Source: Kineosporia corallincola
GTDB taxonomy: Bacteria; Actinomycetota; Actinomycetes; Actinomycetales; Kineosporiaceae
Assembly: GCF_018499875.1 (NCBI RefSeq)
Contig: NZ_JAHBAY010000005.1
Span: 124,001-188,000, forward strand
Direction: 5' to 3'
Length of the DNA: 64,000 nucleotides
Shown: positions 32,978-41,901 of the stretch, in pieces
Position numbering within the stretch: position 1 is the first letter of the stretch
Layout of the letters: each line of letters begins with the position of its first letter
Position numbers and translations under genes: made by a program
Notes under the pieces: generated by a model
What the model was told of the DNA's origin: nothing
Seen by the model: only the letters and a program-made list of their open reading frames with translations
Databases searched by the model: none

Positions 32978-34321
32978 TCAGCCCGGCGGGTACTTCAGCC
33001 CGAGGTGGTCGCGCAGCGTGGTGCCCTCGTACTCGCTGCGGAACACCCCGCGCTCCTGGAGCAGCGGCACCACCTGGTCCACGAACGGGGCCAGCCCGTC
33101 CGGGGTGATGTGCGGGACCAGGATGAAGCCGTCCGAAACATCTTCCTGCACGAAGTGATTGATGCGCTCGGCCACCGTGGCGGGTGAGCCGATGAACGTC
33201 TGCCGTCCGGTCACCTCGATCACCAGGTCCCGGGCCGACAGCTTCTCCGCCTCCGCCTTCGCCCGCCACTCGTTCGCCAGGGCCACCGGGTCCTTGGCCA
33301 GCTGCCGCACGCTGGCGCGGCCCTTGGAGATCAGGTCGCCCTCGACCACCGGGTCACCGGCCGGCAGCGGGCCGTCCACGTCGAACCCGGACAGGTCGGT
33401 GTTCCACAGCTGCTCCAGGAAGTGGATCGCGGTCTGCGGCGACACCTGCGCCCGGCGCACCTGGTGGGCGAGTTCCTCGGCCTCGGCGTCGGTGTCGCCC
33501 AGCACGAAACTCGCCGCCGGCAGGATCAGCAGATCGTCGCGCTCCCGGCCGTATTTCGCCAGGCGCCCCTTCACGTCCTGGTAGAACGCCCTGCCCTCGG
33601 TCAGGGTGGCGTAGCGCGAGAAGATCGCGTCGGCCTGCCCGGCCGCGAACTCCCGCCCGTCCTCGGAGTCACCGGCCTGGAAGATCACCGGCCGGCCCTG
33701 CGGCCCGCGCGGCACGTTGAACTGGCCCTCGATGTCGAAGAACCGGTCGTGGTGGGAGAATCGGCCCGGCTCGTCGGTGTTCAGGAACCGGCCGGCCTCG
33801 GCGTCGGCGACGATCTCCACGCCGTTCCAGGAGTCGAACAGCTCGGTGGCCGTGGCCAGGAACGTGCGGGCCCGCTCGTACCGGTCCTCCTGCGCCAGAT
33901 AGCCCCCACGCCGGAAGTTCTCACCGGTGAACCGGTCCCAGCTGGTCACCACGTTCCAGGCCGCCCGGCCCCCGGACAGGTGGTCGAGGCTGGCGAACTG
34001 CCGGGCCACCTCGTAGGGCTCGTTGAACGTCGAGTTGATCGTGCCGGTGAGGCCCAGCCTCTCGGTGACCGCGGCGAGCGCGGCCAGCACCGTGAAGGTG
34101 TCGGGCCGGCCGACCACGTCCAGGTCGTGGATCAGGCCCTTCTGCTCCCGCAGGCGCAGGCCCTCGGCCAGGAACAGGAAGTCGAACTTCCCCCGCTCGG
34201 CGGTCTGCGCGAACCGGCGGAAGGAGTCGAACTCGATGTGGCTGCCGGCGGCCGGGTCGCTCCAGACCGTGGTGTTGTTGACGCCCGGGAAGTGCGCAGC
34301 GAGGTGAATCTGCTTGACCAT
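32978..34321 (-). CDS. LLM-class flavin monooxygenase (NtaA/SnaA/DszA type), 447 aa
   Basis: The start KQIHLAAHFPGVNNTTVWSDPAAGSHIEFDSFRRFAQTAERGKFDFLFLAEGL is diagnostic, as is LDHLSGGRAAWNVVTSWDRFTGENFRRGGYL. The long RPVIFQAGDSEDGREFAAGQADAIFSRYATL region binds flavin phosphate. The active site opens on NNTTVW, a variant of the ...GHH/GQH stretch in its paralogues, pointing to another substrate. C-terminal GTTLRDHLGLKYPPG closes the fold. Lies 9 nt after another LLM gene in the leader-controlled operon. Confidence 0.92.
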   Translation of the reverse strand: MVKQIHLAAHFPGVNNTTVWSDPAAGSHIEFDSFRRFAQTAERGKFDFLFLAEGLRLREQKGLIHDLDVVGRPDTFTVLAALAAVTERLGLTGTINSTFNEPYEVARQFASLDHLSGGRAAWNVVTSWDRFTGENFRRGGYLAQEDRYERARTFLATATELFDSWNGVEIVADAEAGRFLNTDEPGRFSHHDRFFDIEGQFNVPRGPQGRPVIFQAGDSEDGREFAAGQADAIFSRYATLTEGRAFYQDVKGRLAKYGRERDDLLILPAASFVLGDTDAEAEELAHQVRRAQVSPQTAIHFLEQLWNTDLSGFDVDGPLPAGDPVVEGDLISKGRASVRQLAKDPVALANEWRAKAEAEKLSARDLVIEVTGRQTFIGSPATVAERINHFVQEDVSDGFILVPHITPDGLAPFVDQVVPLLQERGVFRSEYEGTTLRDHLGLKYPPG

Positions 34322-34330
34322 CGGTCCCTC

Positions 34331-35536
34331 TCAGGCGTTCGCGTAGCGGTTGGCGGGCCGGGGCAGTCCGAGAAGGTCTCGCAGGGACGCCTTCTCGGGG
34401 TAGGCAGTGCGGAACAGTCCGCGCCGTTGCAGCTCCGGCACCAGACCCCGGGTGATCCCGGTCAGGTCGTGCGGCAGGCTGGCCGGGCGCAGCCGGTAGC
34501 CGGTGATCCCTGCCTCCTGCCAGCCGGCCAGCAGGTCGGCGACGGTGGACGGCGTTCCGGCCACGATCTTCGCGTCACTGGTGTACTCGGTGCCGGCCAG
34601 CTCGTTCAGCCGCTCCAGCCGATCGCGGGCAGCCTGCTCGGTGTCGTCGATCAGCACCACGAGATCGGCCCACACGTGCACCTTCTCGTGCTCCCGCCCG
34701 GCCGCCCGGCGCTGGGTGTCGATACGCCGCGCCAGGTCCGCGGCCTGGGCGTCGTCGTGCGGGGTGACGAAGCCGAGATCGGTGGCCCGCCCGATCAGCC
34801 GGTACGGCGCGTCCGCGTGGCCGAGGGCCGCGACCAGCGGCTGGCCCTGCGGGGGCCGGGGCGTGATCGAAGGGCCCTTGACCGAGAACCAGCGCCCGGT
34901 GAAGTCGATGTAGTGCAGCTTGTCGCGGTCGACGAACCGGCCGGTGGCGACGTCCCGGATCTCCGCGTCGTCCTCCCAGCTGTCCCACAGCCGGCGCAGC
35001 ACCTCCACGTAGTCGGCGGCCTCGTCGAAGTACTCGGCGAACCGGGCCTGCACGTCGGGTTCATTGATCCGGTCGAGGTCCAGAGACGGTAGCTCACGTC
35101 GTCCAAAATTTTCGGCGGAGTCGGGACGGACCGCGAGCTGCACCCGCACCCCGGCCCGCCCCTGGGCGACGTAGTCCAGGGTGGCGACGGCCTTGGACAG
35201 GTGGAACGGCTCGGTGTGGCTGACGATCGCGGTCGGCACCAGCCCGATCGAGTGCGTCAGCGGGGCCACCCGGGCGGCGATCAGCACCGCGTCGAGACGC
35301 CCCCGCACCCGGTCGGCGCGCCGGTCCTGGGTAGCGAACTCGTCGGACTGGAGGTTCAGCGCGTCCTCGACGGTGACCAGGTCGAGCAGCCCGCGCTCGG
35401 CCTCCAGCACCAGGTCGGCCCAGTACCGCGGCGAGAAGAGCTCTTTCGGCCGGGCGCCGGGCTCCCGCCAGGCCGCGGGGTGCCATCCGGCCCCGTCCAG
35501 GGCGACGCCGAGGTGGAGCGGTCGATCGGTGGTCAT
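34331..35536 (-). CDS. LLM-class flavin monooxygenase, 401 aa
   Basis: Diverged member: LHLGVALDGAGWHPAAWREPGARPKELFSPRYWADLVLEAERGLLDLVTVEDAL opens the barrel, with HPAAW corresponding to the substrate-side loop. TRITLV-type strands are replaced by VAPLTHSIGLVPTAIVSHTEPFHLSKAVATLDYVAQGRAGVRVQLAV. Both neighbours in the operon (an LLM gene and a DUF1684 gene) are directly adjacent, the latter overlapping by 4 nt. It may act on a precursor or product of the partner enzyme's substrate. Confidence 0.9.
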   Translation of the reverse strand: MTTDRPLHLGVALDGAGWHPAAWREPGARPKELFSPRYWADLVLEAERGLLDLVTVEDALNLQSDEFATQDRRADRVRGRLDAVLIAARVAPLTHSIGLVPTAIVSHTEPFHLSKAVATLDYVAQGRAGVRVQLAVRPDSAENFGRRELPSLDLDRINEPDVQARFAEYFDEAADYVEVLRRLWDSWEDDAEIRDVATGRFVDRDKLHYIDFTGRWFSVKGPSITPRPPQGQPLVAALGHADAPYRLIGRATDLGFVTPHDDAQAADLARRIDTQRRAAGREHEKVHVWADLVVLIDDTEQAARDRLERLNELAGTEYTSDAKIVAGTPSTVADLLAGWQEAGITGYRLRPASLPHDLTGITRGLVPELQRRGLFRTAYPEKASLRDLLGLPRPANRYANA

Positions 35537-36321
35537 GGGAGGGTCTTTCCCTTCTTCTCGCCGGCCTCGATCGCCACCGGCAGGCGGTTCTCCGGGGGCG
35601 GCAGCGGGCAGGTGGCCAGCGGCGTGTAGGCGCAGGGCAGGTTGGCGGCGCGGTTGAAATCGAGGACGACGCTCCCGTCCGCCCCCGGCGCCGGCACCTG
35701 GAGCGAACGGTTGGCCGCGTACGTGGTGACGCCGGAGGTGGCGTCGGTGAACAGCACGGTCAGGGTGCCGGGGGCGTGCCCCTCGAAGGCGGTGAGGGTC
35801 AGGGCCTGGCCGTCGATCTCGAAGGTCAGTTCGCCGGGCGCGTCGTAGACGTGCTCCAGTCCCTCGACCGCGGCGCCGACGGTGACCGGGCGGGGTGTCT
35901 CGAACGCCCGGTAGGTGGCCGGCACCACCCAGCGCTCGTCCGGCTCGTAGCGCGGGGTGCCGTCGTAGGCGCGCAGGATGTCGTGGTGCGGGTGCCGCGG
36001 GCGCACGATGTCGTGCCCGCCCCGCTTCGCCACCTCGATCACCGCGTCACCCCAGGTGGCGAACACGCTGGCGCGCTCGGGCAGCACGCCGAAGGAGTAC
36101 CGGCCGGAGTGCTTCTCGTCGTCCACCAGGATGGTCTCGCCCTCGCCGAGCTCGACGCTCACACCGCCGGGCCCGGTCGACCACGCCCCGGGCGCGTCGT
36201 CGAAACGCTGCGGCGCCTCCTCCAGCCAGTGCAGGCCGGTGATGGCCAGGAAGCCGTGCGGGTCGGCCAGTTTCGCCTCGCGCTCGCGGGTCCACTCCTG
36301 CCAGTCGGCGATGAACGTCAT
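35533..36321 (-). CDS. DUF1684 family protein, 262 aa
   Basis: Shows the DUF1684 pattern: DWQEWTREREAKLADPHGFLAITGLHWL at the start and, near the C-terminus, DFNRAANLPCAYTPLATCPLPPPENRLPVAIEAGEK. The family has no established activity. It overlaps both neighbours by 4 nt (ABC ATPase upstream, LLM enzyme downstream), so it belongs functionally with the import and oxidation of the operon's substrate. The conserved DFN...PCAY...PPPEN block may form an active or binding site. Confidence 0.88.
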   Translation of the reverse strand: MTFIADWQEWTREREAKLADPHGFLAITGLHWLEEAPQRFDDAPGAWSTGPGGVSVELGEGETILVDDEKHSGRYSFGVLPERASVFATWGDAVIEVAKRGGHDIVRPRHPHHDILRAYDGTPRYEPDERWVVPATYRAFETPRPVTVGAAVEGLEHVYDAPGELTFEIDGQALTLTAFEGHAPGTLTVLFTDATSGVTTYAANRSLQVPAPGADGSVVLDFNRAANLPCAYTPLATCPLPPPENRLPVAIEAGEKKGKTLP

Positions 36322-37946
36322 GGTCGTGCTCCTTCTTCCGTCAGAGTGCGGCCGGGGATGGCGGCCAGCAGCTCGCGGGTGTAGTCGTGCTGCGGATCGG
36401 TGAACAGGTCGTGGGTGGTGCCGGTCTCCACGATGCGCCCGTGACGCATCACCGCCACCCGGTGCGCGATCCGGCGCACCACGGCCAGGTCGTGCGAGAT
36501 GAACAGGTAGGCCACGCCGGTGTCGGCCTGGAGCTGCACCAGCAGCTCCAGCACCTGCGCCTGCACCGACACGTCGAGCGCGGAGACCGGCTCGTCGCAG
36601 ACCACCAGGCCGGGCGACAGGGCCAGCGCCCGGGCGATCGCCACCCGCTGCCGCTGGCCGCCGGACAGTTCCGCCGGGCGCCGCCGGGCCAGGGCGCCGG
36701 GCAGGGCGACCCGGTCGAGCAGGTCGTGCACGCGGGCCTGCCGCGAGGCCCGGTCACCGACCCGGAACACCCGCAGCGGTTCCTCGATCGTCTCGGCCAC
36801 GGTGAACCGGGGATCCAGTGAGGCGTAGGGGTTCTGGTAGATCAGCTGGGCCCGGCGACGCAGCTGCCGGGTGGCCGCCGGGCCGGAGCGGGTGATGTCC
36901 TCGCCGTCGAACCGGATCGTGCCGGACGTCGCCTCGGCCAGCCGCAGCACCAGCCGGCCGGTGGTGGACTTGCCCGACCCGGACTCCCCCACCAGCGCCA
37001 GCGTCTCGCCCCGGCCGATGTGGAAACCCACGTCGTCGACGGCCTTCACGGCGGCCGGGCCGGCCGCGGTGCGGGGCAGGGGGAACACCTTGGTCAGCCC
37101 GGACACCTCGACCAGCGGCGAGCCCGTGACTCTTCCCGCGGCCTTTCCGGCCGGGACCGGCCTGCTGCTGGGGACACTGGCCAGGAGCTTCTTCGTGTAC
37201 GCATGCCGCGGGTCGGCCAGAACGGCTGCGGTGGGCCCGGTCTCGACCACCCGCCCGCCGGACATCACGACCAGCCGGTCGGAGCGGTCGGCCGCCACCG
37301 CCAGGTCGTGGGTGACCAGCAGCACCGCCGCGCCAGAGGCCGCGACCAGGTGCTGGAGGTGGTCGAGGATCACCTTCTGCACGGTGACGTCGAGGGCACT
37401 GGTCGGCTCGTCGGCGATGATCAGCTTCGGGTCGGCCGCGACGGCGATCGCGATCAGCACCCGCTGCCGCATGCCGCCGGACAGTTCGTGCGGGTACTGC
37501 CGGGCCCGGGTGGCCGCGTCGGGAAGGCCGGCCCGGTCGAGGATGCCGATCGCCCGCGCCGCCGCGTCCCGCCGGTTCGCCAGGCCGTGCAGCCGCAGCA
37601 CCTCGGCCACCTGCTCGCCGATCCGCTTGACCGGGTTCAGCGACACCGCCGGGTCCTGCGGCACCAGGCCGATGCCCGCGCCACGCACCGTGCGCAGCAC
37701 CCGCGGCGGCGCGTTCTCCAGATGCTGCCCACCGAACAGGATCTCGCCCCGGTCCACGGTGGCGTTGCCGGCCAGCAGCCGCACCACGGCGTGGGCCGTG
37801 GTGCTCTTGCCCGAGCCCGACTCCCCCACCACCGCCACGATCTCGCCGGGCGCCACCGTCAGTGACACCCCGTCCACCGCCGGCACCGGCCCGGAACGGG
37901 TGCGGTACGACACGGCCAGGTCCCGGATCTCCAGCAACGGGCTCAC
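36318..37946 (-). CDS. Fused ABC transporter ATPase (OppD-OppF type), 542 aa
   Basis: Two complete nucleotide-binding domains in one chain. Domain 1 (about 1-265): GESGSGKSTTAHA, LSGGMRQRVLIAIAVA, LIIADEPTSALDV. Domain 2 (about 275-542): GESGSGKSTTGRL, LSGGQRQRVAIARALA, LVVCDEPVSALDV. Each ends in the Opp-type tail (PRHAYTKKLLASVPS and PQHDYTRELLAAIPG). A GTG start overlaps the permease stop as GTGA. The fusion replaces the separate pair used by the 18-20 kb transporter. Confidence 0.93.
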   Translation of the reverse strand: MSPLLEIRDLAVSYRTRSGPVPAVDGVSLTVAPGEIVAVVGESGSGKSTTAHAVVRLLAGNATVDRGEILFGGQHLENAPPRVLRTVRGAGIGLVPQDPAVSLNPVKRIGEQVAEVLRLHGLANRRDAAARAIGILDRAGLPDAATRARQYPHELSGGMRQRVLIAIAVAADPKLIIADEPTSALDVTVQKVILDHLQHLVAASGAAVLLVTHDLAVAADRSDRLVVMSGGRVVETGPTAAVLADPRHAYTKKLLASVPSSRPVPAGKAAGRVTGSPLVEVSGLTKVFPLPRTAAGPAAVKAVDDVGFHIGRGETLALVGESGSGKSTTGRLVLRLAEATSGTIRFDGEDITRSGPAATRQLRRRAQLIYQNPYASLDPRFTVAETIEEPLRVFRVGDRASRQARVHDLLDRVALPGALARRRPAELSGGQRQRVAIARALALSPGLVVCDEPVSALDVSVQAQVLELLVQLQADTGVAYLFISHDLAVVRRIAHRVAVMRHGRIVETGTTHDLFTDPQHDYTRELLAAIPGRTLTEEGARP

Positions 37947-38839
37947 CACTGGCCCACCTCCCCGTCGAGGGCACGCGCGATGCGGTTGGTGGCCAGCACC
38001 GTCGCGGCGATGGTCAGGCCCGGCAGCGTGGTCAGCCACCAGGCGTTGGCCAGGTAGTTACGGCCGTCGGAGATCAGCGTGCCCCACTCCGGCGCCGGCG
38101 GCGGGGCGCCGTAGCCGAGGAAGCTCAGGCTCGACACCGCCAGGATCGACGTGCCGAACTCCAGCGTGGCCAGCACCAGCACCGGCCCGATGCTGTTCGG
38201 CAGCACGTGCCGGCCCAGCACCGTGAACCAGCGCGCGCCACTGCCCCGGGCCGCCTCCACGTACACCGCGGTGCGCACCCGCAGCACCTCCGAGCGCATC
38301 ACCCGGGCGAACCCGGCCACGTTCGCCACCCCGACCGCGACCGCGACCTTGGTGGTGCCGTAGCCCAGGGCCGTCACCACCGCCAGTGACAGGAACAGCG
38401 TCGGGATCGACAGCACCACGTCGACGAACCGCATCACCACGTCGTCCACCCACCCGCCGGCGAAACCGGCCACCAGGCCCAGTGTTCCGCCCACGACGAA
38501 CGCGAACAGCACCGCGATCAGGGTGGCCCGCAGTGACAGCTGCGCGCCGTGCACGACCCGGGCGAACAGGTCACGGCCCAGGCTGTCGGTGCCGAACCAG
38601 TGCGCCGCCCCCGGCGCGGTGAAGTTCTCCTCCGGCACTCCGCGGGCCGGGTCCTGACCGCTGAACACGCCGGGGGCGAAGGCGGCCACGGCCACCAGCA
38701 CCACCAGCACGAGCGACAGCACCAGGCCAGGCCGGCGGGCCAGGAAGAGCAGGGTGCGCCGCAGTCCGCTCTGGCCTGTTATCACTGGTGCGGTCGCCGG
38801 TTCCAGGTCCAGGCCGTCGATCAGGATCTGCTCACTCAC
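37943..38839 (-). CDS. ABC transporter permease, OppC/DppC type, 298 aa
   Basis: Six helices; AAHWFGTDSLGRDLFARVVHGAQLSLRAT is the OppC signature loop after the first helix, and ARGSGARWFTVLGRHVLPNSIGPVLV carries the ATPase-coupling EAA loop. The GTG start (SEQILIDGLDL) overlaps the stop of the preceding permease by 4 nt; the open frame further upstream is antisense-like. Its first 25 residues are cytoplasmic. Confidence 0.92.
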   Translation of the reverse strand: MSEQILIDGLDLEPATAPVITGQSGLRRTLLFLARRPGLVLSLVLVVLVAVAAFAPGVFSGQDPARGVPEENFTAPGAAHWFGTDSLGRDLFARVVHGAQLSLRATLIAVLFAFVVGGTLGLVAGFAGGWVDDVVMRFVDVVLSIPTLFLSLAVVTALGYGTTKVAVAVGVANVAGFARVMRSEVLRVRTAVYVEAARGSGARWFTVLGRHVLPNSIGPVLVLATLEFGTSILAVSSLSFLGYGAPPPAPEWGTLISDGRNYLANAWWLTTLPGLTIAATVLATNRIARALDGEVGQW

Positions 38840-39801
38840 GCCGTCACCACCCCCGCGGGCCGGGCCGGGGCCAGCACGATCCGCGGGTCCAGCACCGGGT
38901 AGACCAGGTCGACGAGCAGATTGACGACGACGAACACCAGCGCCCCGTAGACCACCACTCCCTGCACCACCGGGATGTCCTGTGCCGTCACCGCGGCCTG
39001 GGTGACCCGCCCCAGCCCGTTGCGGGAGAACACCGTCTCGATCACCACCGCGTTGGCCATCAGCTGGCCGACCAGCAGCCCGGCCACGGTCAGGGCGGGC
39101 AGCGAGGCGTTGCGCAGCGCGTGCCGCAGGTGCACGTGCACCCGCCCCGCGCCCTTGGCCCGGGCGGTGCCGATGTACGGCTCGTCCAGCGTGGTGCTCA
39201 GGCTCTTGGCCAGCACCAGCGCGATCTGCGCCCCGGTCGGCACGGCCAGCGTGAGGGCCGGCAGCACCAGGCCTTTCAGCCCGTCGTTGCCGAACGCCGG
39301 GAACCACGGGTTCCGGAACGAGAAGAACTGCACCAGCATCAGCCCGACCCAGAACGTCGGCACCGAGACCCCCAGCGGCGGCAGCGACAGCAGCACCTGC
39401 CGCAGCCACCGCCGGGAGCTGTAGGTGGCGGCCAGCGCCAGGCCACCGCCGAACAGGAAGGCCAGGCCCAGCCCGGTGGCGGTGAGCAGCAGGGTCTGCG
39501 GCAGCGCCTCGGTGATCATCGAGGCGACCGGGCGGCCGGTGGCCACCGAGTCACCCAGGTCACCGGTCAGGGCCCGGCCCAGGTGCTCCGCGTACTGGAG
39601 GGGAAGCGGCTGGTCGAAACCGTATTCGTGACGCAGGGCCTCGATCCGGGCCGGGTCGACCGGTGCGGAGTCCATGCCCGCCCCGGCCATCGCCGACACC
39701 GGATCGCCCGGCAGCAGCACGAGGATGAAGAACGACAGCGTGTACGCCGCCAGGAGCACCCCCACCGCCTGGGCGATCCGCCTGATCACGTAGCGGGTCA
39801 C
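38836..39801 (-). CDS. ABC transporter permease, OppB/DppB type, 321 aa
   Basis: Opens TRYVIRRIAQAVGVLLAAYTLSFFILVLLPGDP, the standard OppB first helix ending in L-P-G-D-P. A periplasmic loop with EYGFDQPLPLQYAEHLGRALTGDLGDS follows. The coupling loop is EPYIGTARAKGAGRVHVHLRHALRN. GTG 39801 overlaps the last base of the binding-protein stop (TAGTG). Confidence 0.92.
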   Translation of the reverse strand: MTRYVIRRIAQAVGVLLAAYTLSFFILVLLPGDPVSAMAGAGMDSAPVDPARIEALRHEYGFDQPLPLQYAEHLGRALTGDLGDSVATGRPVASMITEALPQTLLLTATGLGLAFLFGGGLALAATYSSRRWLRQVLLSLPPLGVSVPTFWVGLMLVQFFSFRNPWFPAFGNDGLKGLVLPALTLAVPTGAQIALVLAKSLSTTLDEPYIGTARAKGAGRVHVHLRHALRNASLPALTVAGLLVGQLMANAVVIETVFSRNGLGRVTQAAVTAQDIPVVQGVVVYGALVFVVVNLLVDLVYPVLDPRIVLAPARPAGVVTA

Positions 39802-41408
39802 TACTCGACCCAGGTGTCGTGCAGCTGGATCCGGCTGGACGCCTCGAAGTTCAGGTCGTGCACCCGCTTCGCCACCCCCAGCTTGGTCTGGAGTTCCACC
39901 ACCGGCACCACGAAGGCGTTCTGCACGACGGTCTCCTGCGCGGTGGCGACCAGCTCGTCCCGCGCGCCCTGGTCGATCGTGCCGGCCTGCTCGGTCAGGG
40001 TCTCGTCCAGTCCGCTCTCCGGCAGCCGGTACGGGTTGACCAGAGCGGTGGAGAACTGGGTGCGCAGGATGTCCGGGTCGGCGCGGGTCACGTTGCCCCA
40101 CACCAGCTCGTAGTCGCCGCCCTGCACCACCGAGGCGTACTGCGAGATCTCGGCCTGCTTCAGCTGCACCGTCACGCCGATCCCGGCCAGTTGCTGCTGC
40201 ACCAGTTCCAGCGCGGGCTGGTTGGTGGGCGAGTTGGCGAACCAGGTGATGGTGAAGGCGAGTTGCTTGCCGTCCCTGGTCCGGGTGCCGTCGGCCCCGG
40301 CTTTCCAGCCGTCTTGCTCCAGCAGGGTTTTCGCCTTCTCGGCGTCGTGGGTCAGTTGCGCGGACAGGTCCTCGTAGCCGGGTGTGGTGTGGGCCAGCAC
40401 GCTGGTGGCGGGCTCGGTGCCGCTGTTGAACACGGTGTCGGCGATCTGCCGGCGGTCCACGCCGTAACTGATCGCCTGGCGCACCGCCTCGTCCTTCAGC
40501 ACCGGGTTCTCGTTGTTGGCGGCCAGGTTGAACACCACGCCCGGGTTGGCCCGCGCCTGCAACGTGGCCCCGGACGCCTCCAGCGCGCTCTCGTCGGCGC
40601 GGGCCACGTTGCCGATGGCGTCGACCTGCCCGGACTGGAGGCTGCCGGTGCGCACCCCGGCCTCCGGCAGGACCTTGAACACGACCTGGTCGAGGTAGGC
40701 CTCGCCGTCCTTCTTCCACAGCGACGAGCCCCACGCGTAGCCGGTGCGCTTCTTCAGCGTGATCGACTGGTTGGGCGTGTACTCGCCGAGGGTGAACGGG
40801 CCGGACCCGACGATGCCCTGGGTGCAGCGCTCCTGCGCCGAGAGTTTCGTGCTGGCCTCCGACACGATGCCCAGCGAGTGAGTCGAGGTGGCTTGCAGGA
40901 ACTGGGCGTTGGGCTGGGCGAACTCGACGGTGAGGGTCTGGTCGTCGTCGGCGGTGATCTTTTCCACGCCGCTCAGGTAGCCGGTGGCCAGGCCGGCCAG
41001 CACCCCCAGGCCGGGCACGGCCTCGAAGTTCTCCTTCACCACCCCGGCGGTCAGCGCGGTGCCGTCGCTGAAGGTGACGCCGTCGCGCAGGTGGAAGGTG
41101 AAGGTGGTGGCGTCGTCGCTGATGTCCCAGCTCTCGGCCAGCCAGGGCACGATCTCACCGGTCTGCGGGTCCTGGTCGGTGAGCGAGTCGACCAGCTGGC
41201 GCACCGAGTAGATGGAGTCGTTGCTGGCCACCTGCTGCGGATCGGTGCACCCGGTGTCGGAGCCGACCGCGAAGGTCAGCGTGCCACCGGTTTTCGGCGC
41301 GGCGCTACCACCGGCGTCGTTCGCACCGGAGCCCGAGCCGCAGCCGGCCAGCACGAGCACACCGGCGGTGAGCCACAGGGCGGGGGCGTGCGTCAGCTTT
41401 CTTCCCAC
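39801..41408 (-). CDS. ABC transporter substrate-binding lipoprotein (SBP family 5), 535 aa
   Basis: Signal and lipobox: LTAGVLVLAGCGSGSG. The family 5 core is evident (VPWLAESWDISDDATTFTFHLRDGVTFSDGTAL), and so is the hinge-region VVFNLAANNENPVLKDEAVRQAISYGVDR. GTG start. It is the first structural gene behind a Cys-codon leader peptide and attenuator-like hairpin, which links the whole operon to cysteine or sulfur status. Ligand unknown. Confidence 0.93.
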   Translation of the reverse strand: MGRKLTHAPALWLTAGVLVLAGCGSGSGANDAGGSAAPKTGGTLTFAVGSDTGCTDPQQVASNDSIYSVRQLVDSLTDQDPQTGEIVPWLAESWDISDDATTFTFHLRDGVTFSDGTALTAGVVKENFEAVPGLGVLAGLATGYLSGVEKITADDDQTLTVEFAQPNAQFLQATSTHSLGIVSEASTKLSAQERCTQGIVGSGPFTLGEYTPNQSITLKKRTGYAWGSSLWKKDGEAYLDQVVFKVLPEAGVRTGSLQSGQVDAIGNVARADESALEASGATLQARANPGVVFNLAANNENPVLKDEAVRQAISYGVDRRQIADTVFNSGTEPATSVLAHTTPGYEDLSAQLTHDAEKAKTLLEQDGWKAGADGTRTRDGKQLAFTITWFANSPTNQPALELVQQQLAGIGVTVQLKQAEISQYASVVQGGDYELVWGNVTRADPDILRTQFSTALVNPYRLPESGLDETLTEQAGTIDQGARDELVATAQETVVQNAFVVPVVELQTKLGVAKRVHDLNFEASSRIQLHDTWVE

Positions 41409-41507
41409 GTAAGGGGTACTCCTCGTCCGCGAGGGATCCGGCAGGCCGGCGAACGCCGCGGACAGGCGGCGTCAGCTCACGGCCGGATCAGGGTGTCGGG
41501 GAAAATG

Positions 41508-41540
41508 CCGGGTGCGCAACGCGGTTCGCGCGGCACCCGG
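41508..41540 (-). promoter_or_regulatory. Attenuator-like hairpin between leader peptide and operon
   Basis: CCGGGTGC and its exact complement (8-bp stem, 17-nt loop) start 20 nt beyond the leader stop. A second stem, ACGCCG/CGGCGT type, follows near 41455-41475. Ribosome stalling in the leader could select between structures. Confidence 0.5.
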
Positions 41541-41559
41541 TTCATGACGGGCGGGGCTT

Positions 41560-41646
41560 CTAACGGCAGAGGGTCTGGCGACAGAGGCTGGTGCACACGC
41601 GCAGAAGATCGACGTGCCGGCGCCGGGAGAACCGGTGGTTCTTCAC
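41560..41646 (-). CDS. Cys-containing leader peptide, 28 aa
   Basis: A 28-codon frame with strong GAGGAGG ribosome binding site, starting VKNHRFSRRR and continuing HVDLLRVCTSLCRQTLCR. The (H)VDLxRV core with Cys codons at the end is a pattern I know from short putative leader peptides upstream of sulfur-assimilation and sulfonate-uptake operons in actinomycetes. It has three Cys codons (18, 22, 27). A promoter, TTGACC-17-TAGCGT, sits 29 nt upstream. Expected to couple operon expression to charged tRNA-Cys. Confidence 0.75.
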   Translation of the reverse strand: MKNHRFSRRRHVDLLRVCTSLCRQTLCR

Positions 41647-41674
41647 ATTGCCTCCTCAGCAGCCGACTCCCCTC

Positions 41675-41703
41675 ACGCTAAGCCGCGACTGCATTCAGGT
41701 CAA
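41675..41703 (-). promoter_or_regulatory. Promoter of the leader-SBP operon
   Basis: Minus strand TTGACC (41703-41698), a 17-bp spacer, and TAGCGT (41680-41675). Spacing is ideal for a housekeeping sigma factor. The leader peptide starts 29 nt after the -10. Confidence 0.7.
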
Positions 41704-41708
41704 TGCAT

Positions 41709-41727
41709 ATAGACAAGATAGACAATG
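41709..41727 (-). promoter_or_regulatory. Tandem TAGACAA motif just upstream of the -35
   Basis: ATAGACAAG and ATAGACAAT are directly repeated end to end (9-bp period), 6 nt beyond the -35. The second gives TAGACAATG, the same nonamer as at 54386 and, on the other strand, at 51911. The position fits an activator site. Confidence 0.55.
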
Positions 41728-41901
41728 TGTCCGGCATCTCGTCCGGTTATGCCCTGCTACGTGCGCTTTTCCGTGCCTCGCCCGGACGGCCGTCCCCGCT
41801 CCCACGCCCCGATCCCGTTCCCGGCGGCCCCCGTGAACCCCCGGTGAAAGTGATTGCATACCCCTCGTCTCAGACGCATACGCCTGCATACAGTTGCATC
41901 C

